64,000 nucleotides of DNA, from NCBI GenBank assembly GCA_963732855.1, contig CAVTBB010000005.1, forward strand, positions 62,001-126,000. The letters run 5' to 3'. A model generated the notes under the pieces. It saw only the letters and a list, made by a program, of their open reading frames with translations. It was not told the origin of the DNA and searched no databases. Made by a program: the position numbers and the translations under genes. This DNA comes from DASXVU01 sp963732855. Its GTDB lineage: Archaea > Thermoplasmatota > Thermoplasmata > Methanomassiliicoccales > UBA472. Each line of letters begins with the position of its first letter. Positions within the stretch are counted from its first letter, which is position 1. This document shows positions 60,692 to 64,000 of the stretch, one piece after another.

Positions 60692-62464
60692 TTAAAGTCG
60701 TTCATCATCATCGAATCCTTTCCAGCGTTCCCGGTGCCCGAAGGCGGGACTGATGGGAGTGCTCGCCTCCCCTGGCGGAGCCATCCTGAACTCAGGCATC
60801 CTCAACGAATCGTCGCATGTCTGGTGATGGACCAGCTTCATGAGATAGATGAACCATGACACGTAGGCTATCGAGATGATGATCACCGACGGCCAGTAGA
60901 CGATCATCACGAACGCGTCGGCGACGACCATGATCATCGACAGGCTGATCGCCGAGGCGATGTAATGGGAGATCCCGTTAACATTTCCATAGGTCGTCCC
61001 CAGATTGGAGAAGTCGATCCTCCTGACCACCTTCAAAATCTCCGGGCGGAGGGCAAACCAAGCTACTGCGCATACTCCGATCGAGATCAGGAAGGCGAAC
61101 AGACGGAGGACGCCCGTCAGAGATAGGATCGACAATATGGATACAATGTAGAGAGCTAGGGAAGCAAGTAGGCCCTTCGGCATCTTGAAGAGCCGGAAAC
61201 CACCAGGAAGGACCATTTTCCCCATCGTACGGGAGAATATAGAGCCACCGTAGGCGATATACTTGGGCATCCGGGAGGCTGCGCGATCAGCGATGACGTA
61301 ACTATTCTTAATGAAATATGGGCATAGCACCGACATGACAAAGGTAATCGCGCCGGCAATCGGATAGAGCTCGGCACCTCTTGTCGCACCAGCGGCTTTG
61401 CTTCCCACGCTGGCATACATTACAGATTCCCCACCGCGGGCGCTGAAGGAGGCACCGATGGAGACCGCCTCCCTTCTTCCGAAACCAACCAGGTATGCCG
61501 CAATGGACATGACGATGATCTCGTTCATGAGGATGATCACTACCGCAACGACGATGATCACCCACACGGAACCGAACATTGAGGGATCGATGAACATGCC
61601 GAATGAAACGAAGAAGATCGCGACGAACGCGTCCCGCAGTGGGGCTATCTTCCTCTCCAGACGCTTTGTGATCCGGGTCTCTGCGAATGTTATGCCGATG
61701 AAGAATGCGCCTATCAGGGCGGGGACGCCGCAGTATTCGGCTATTGCCGCCGTAATGGCGATAACCCCGATCATGAACAGGACGAACAGCTCATCGCTCT
61801 TCATCTTGTCCAGGCGCTTAACAACGTATGGAATGATTAGGGCGGCCATGACCGCGAAGAACAGGAAGAAGGCCACCATTCCGATGACCATGCTGGTCGG
61901 CGAGAATGAGGCGTCCCCTTTGATAAGCAGGCCCCCGACCACGGTCAGGAACATCATGGAAATGAATTCCTCAAGGATTATCATGCCCAACATGAACTCG
62001 GTCTCTGGCTTTTCCAGCCTGCCAAGTTCGATCAGCGTCTTCATCGCGACCGCGGAACAGCTCATCGACATGACGGCAGCCAGGAATATGGAATCGACCA
62101 GACCCCAACCCAACCATGCAGCAAGCAGGAAACCGGTGAACAGGTTGAGCCCGACGTCGATCAACGATAGGACCACGGCCGGACCTTTGACCCGCTTGAT
62201 CTTGTCAATGGAGAACTCCAGACCGACAAAGAATATGAGCAGTATGAGACCCAGCTGAGATAATAGATCGATAAGCTCGGACTCGTGCACGATTCCACTG
62301 TAAACATAAGGGCCGATCTCGATGTACATGAACGGGCCGATCAATATTCCGGCCACGATGTAGCCGAGGATGACGCTCTGCTTAGCCTTGGTGGCTATCG
62401 TGGCACCTATGAATGCCACCAGCAGTATCGTTCCTATCTCGATCAGCAGTTCGCTATTGGACAT
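60692..62464 (-). CDS. CPA2-family cation:proton antiporter (KefB/NapA-like)
   Basis: The 590-residue protein has about 12 membrane helices in residues 1-400. It includes LLSQLGLILLIFFVGLEFSI, VMSMSCSAVAMKTLIELG, GVPALIGAFFIGITFAETRI and FFVSFGMFIDPSMFGSV, the pattern of CPA2 exchangers. A further helical region of four hydrophobic segments follows (about 410-560). No TrkA-N nucleotide-binding domain is present. It probably exchanges Na+ or K+ for H+ in pH and salt homeostasis. Confidence 0.92.
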   Translation of the reverse strand: MSNSELLIEIGTILLVAFIGATIATKAKQSVILGYIVAGILIGPFMYIEIGPYVYSGIVHESELIDLLSQLGLILLIFFVGLEFSIDKIKRVKGPAVVLSLIDVGLNLFTGFLLAAWLGWGLVDSIFLAAVMSMSCSAVAMKTLIELGRLEKPETEFMLGMIILEEFISMMFLTVVGGLLIKGDASFSPTSMVIGMVAFFLFFAVMAALIIPYVVKRLDKMKSDELFVLFMIGVIAITAAIAEYCGVPALIGAFFIGITFAETRITKRLERKIAPLRDAFVAIFFVSFGMFIDPSMFGSVWVIIVVAVVIILMNEIIVMSIAAYLVGFGRREAVSIGASFSARGGESVMYASVGSKAAGATRGAELYPIAGAITFVMSVLCPYFIKNSYVIADRAASRMPKYIAYGGSIFSRTMGKMVLPGGFRLFKMPKGLLASLALYIVSILSILSLTGVLRLFAFLISIGVCAVAWFALRPEILKVVRRIDFSNLGTTYGNVNGISHYIASAISLSMIMVVADAFVMIVYWPSVIIISIAYVSWFIYLMKLVHHQTCDDSLRMPEFRMAPPGEASTPISPAFGHRERWKGFDDDERL

Positions 62465-62778
62465 ATGTTCCCGCCAGACTCGGCTCGATGCCTGGCCATC
62501 GGCTCGATGGAGTCGGTCATTCTTGTTTCCAGTCCCATTGAATTATGGAAATCGAGGCTTCGTATCCAAAGCCTCTTCAGTGCATCCCGTTTAATAGTAT
62601 CAGTTTCAAGTTTAAGAAGCTTACACCAGTACGGCAACTTTGATAGGTATCAACCCAACCATACCAATATTGGACCATTCGGTTGATGGTAGAGGTTGTT
62701 GACGATATAGGTCAGGGTGCCACAGGTTGACATGCCAGCGAAAGATAGAAAACAACCATCCCTCATTCTCAGGGCGTT
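62465..62778. other. intergenic region between the antiporter and gltX
   Basis: This 314-bp stretch separates divergent genes. I find no supported gene or RNA in it, and no TATA box stands out for gltX. Confidence 0.4.
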
Positions 62779-64000
62779 ATGTCTGATATGAACCTTGAGC
62801 TCGTCATCCGGAAATACGCCCTCCAGAACGCCGTTCAGCACAACGGCTCCGCCAACCCCAAGGCAGTACAGGGGAAGGTCCTGGCGGAACAGCCCGAGAT
62901 GAGGACCAGGGTCGTGGAGATATTGCCTCTCATAGCCGAGATCGTTGGTAAAGTGAATTCGATGGCGATCGATGACCAGCGTAAGGAGCTGGAAACGATC
63001 GAACCGTCCATGCTGAACAAGAAAGAGAAGGTGGAGCGCATCCATGTGCTTCCCGATCTTCCCGGAGCCTCGGACGGAAACGTCGTCATGCGTTTCGCCC
63101 CCGGCCCGTCCGGCCCGCTGCATTTGGGACATACCCGGGTCGCCATCCTGAACGACGAGTACTGCAAACGGTACAATGGCGTCTTCATCAACCGCATAGA
63201 GGACACCAACCCTGAGAAGATCGACCCGGATGCGTACAAGATGATCCCGGAGGACCTGGAGTGGATGGGCGTCAAGGTCTCCAAGACCGTCATCCAATCC
63301 GATAGATTCGACCTCTATTATGACATCGCCAGGCAGCTTATCGAGAAGAACGCTGCCTATATCTGTACCTGCCCAGCGGACGACTGGAGGAAGATGAAGG
63401 AGGAGGGCAAGTCATGTCCCCACCGAGACCTGCCCAAGGAGAAGCATCTTGAGATGTTCGAGAAGATGCTCGCTGGGCACTTCGAGGAGGGAAAGGCAAT
63501 ACTGGTCGTCAAGACCGACCTCAAGCATCCTAATCCGGCAGTCAGGGACTTCGTCGGGCTGCGCATCGTGAAACAAGCCCACCCCCGCGTCGGGACGAGG
63601 TTTTGCGTCTATCCAGCCATGAACTTCTCGGTCGCCGTCGACGACCACTTCCTCGGCCTGACCCACGTCATCCGCGGCATCGACCATCTTAACAATACAC
63701 TGCGCCAGGAATACATATTCAACTACTTCGGCTGGAAGATGCCATGGTACCATCACTATGGACTTGTCTCGATCCCGGAAGCGATCTTGAAGACCTCCAC
63801 CGTAGGTAAGGGCATCAAGACCGGCGAGTACTCCGGATGGGACGATATCCGTCTCGGTACTGTCCGCGCGATGGAGAAGAGGGGCATATCCCCCGACGCC
63901 ATCCGGCAGTTCTGGGTGGATTGCGGCATCAAGGACGCGAACATCGAGTTCTCCTGGGAGAACCTGTACGCCTACAACCGGGACATCGTGCAGAACGAGG
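62779..64000 (+). CDS. gltX: glutamyl-tRNA synthetase (archaeal GltX/GlnRS-like), cut by the window end
   Basis: The frame is open from ATG 62779 to the end of the window (407 codons), so the 3' part is missing. An N-terminal archaeal-type extension of about 105 residues is followed by the class I catalytic core: RFAPGPSGPLHLGHTRVAIL with the HLGH signature, INRIEDTNPEKIDPDAYKMI, HVIRGIDHLNNTLRQEYIF and KTSTVGKGIKTGEYSGWDD. In archaea this non-discriminating enzyme charges tRNA-Glu and tRNA-Gln, the latter being corrected by GatDE. Confidence 0.96.
   Translation, partial: MSDMNLELVIRKYALQNAVQHNGSANPKAVQGKVLAEQPEMRTRVVEILPLIAEIVGKVNSMAIDDQRKELETIEPSMLNKKEKVERIHVLPDLPGASDGNVVMRFAPGPSGPLHLGHTRVAILNDEYCKRYNGVFINRIEDTNPEKIDPDAYKMIPEDLEWMGVKVSKTVIQSDRFDLYYDIARQLIEKNAAYICTCPADDWRKMKEEGKSCPHRDLPKEKHLEMFEKMLAGHFEEGKAILVVKTDLKHPNPAVRDFVGLRIVKQAHPRVGTRFCVYPAMNFSVAVDDHFLGLTHVIRGIDHLNNTLRQEYIFNYFGWKMPWYHHYGLVSIPEAILKTSTVGKGIKTGEYSGWDDIRLGTVRAMEKRGISPDAIRQFWVDCGIKDANIEFSWENLYAYNRDIVQNE

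Noticed and set aside
1..64000. CRISPR arrays, insertion sequences with transposases, prophage
   Set aside because: No regularly spaced repeats, no transposase motifs and no phage structural genes were seen; only RusA and short duplications hint at mobile DNA.

Overview
The window reads as a chromosome segment of a euryarchaeon. The closest fit is Thermoplasmatota, possibly near Methanomassiliicoccales; that placement is inference. Directly visible archaeal markers are a TATA-binding protein, an archaeal DnaG-type primase next to a Lon-like AAA+ protein, an intron-containing tRNA-Ser, archaeal-type AspRS and GluRS, Trm1, MptD-like dihydroneopterin aldolase, THEP1 NTPase, archaeal triosephosphate isomerase coupled to the bifunctional FBP aldolase/phosphatase, and many TATA boxes about 25 nt upstream of start codons (leaderless genes). 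Corrinoid biology recurs: two CobQ paralogues, a RamA-type corrinoid activator and a small relative of the corrinoid Fe-S protein.

Layout. 0-10 kb: decayed or frameshifted small genes, divergent larB/larE, MscS channel, hemerythrin, tRNA-Ser(CGA), sulfur carrier, TBP and a tandem cobQ pair. 10-23 kb: dnaG and AAA+ ATPase, a secreted PLD-like protein, tpiA-fbp, LD-carboxypeptidase, ferredoxin, aspS with a membrane glycosyltransferase-like gene, a lone RusA. 23-36 kb: small regulators and membrane proteins, nadA, sodB, a QueG-like pseudogene, DUF362, mptD, THEP1-trm1, purA.

36-48 kb is a visibly more AT-rich accessory region. It holds a zinc-ribbon gene, a polyferredoxin/DUF2318 redox cluster, and an arsenic locus: acr3, a carboxymuconolactone-decarboxylase-like gene and a mini-CFeSP gene on the minus strand; a broken arsC and arsR on the plus strand; thioredoxin-like, arsD and arsA on the minus strand. 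Next to these lie FmdE-like and TauE/SafE genes. Three promoters here share the inverted repeat TTCAA-N6-TTGAA, each placed where transcription should start, which suggests one ArsR regulon.

48-64 kb: ramA with a NifX-like gene and a DUF134 regulator, a 2-oxoacid:ferredoxin oxidoreductase operon with an HTH-cupin regulator, acyl-CoA ligase and alpha/beta hydrolase, rmuC, a UbiD-family decarboxylase, a CPA2 antiporter and the 5' part of gltX.

Several housekeeping genes (aspS, fbp, cobQ, rmuC) carry one single-base frameshift each. In essential genes this points to residual sequence error. The QueG-like gene and arsC have several independent lesions and look truly dead.
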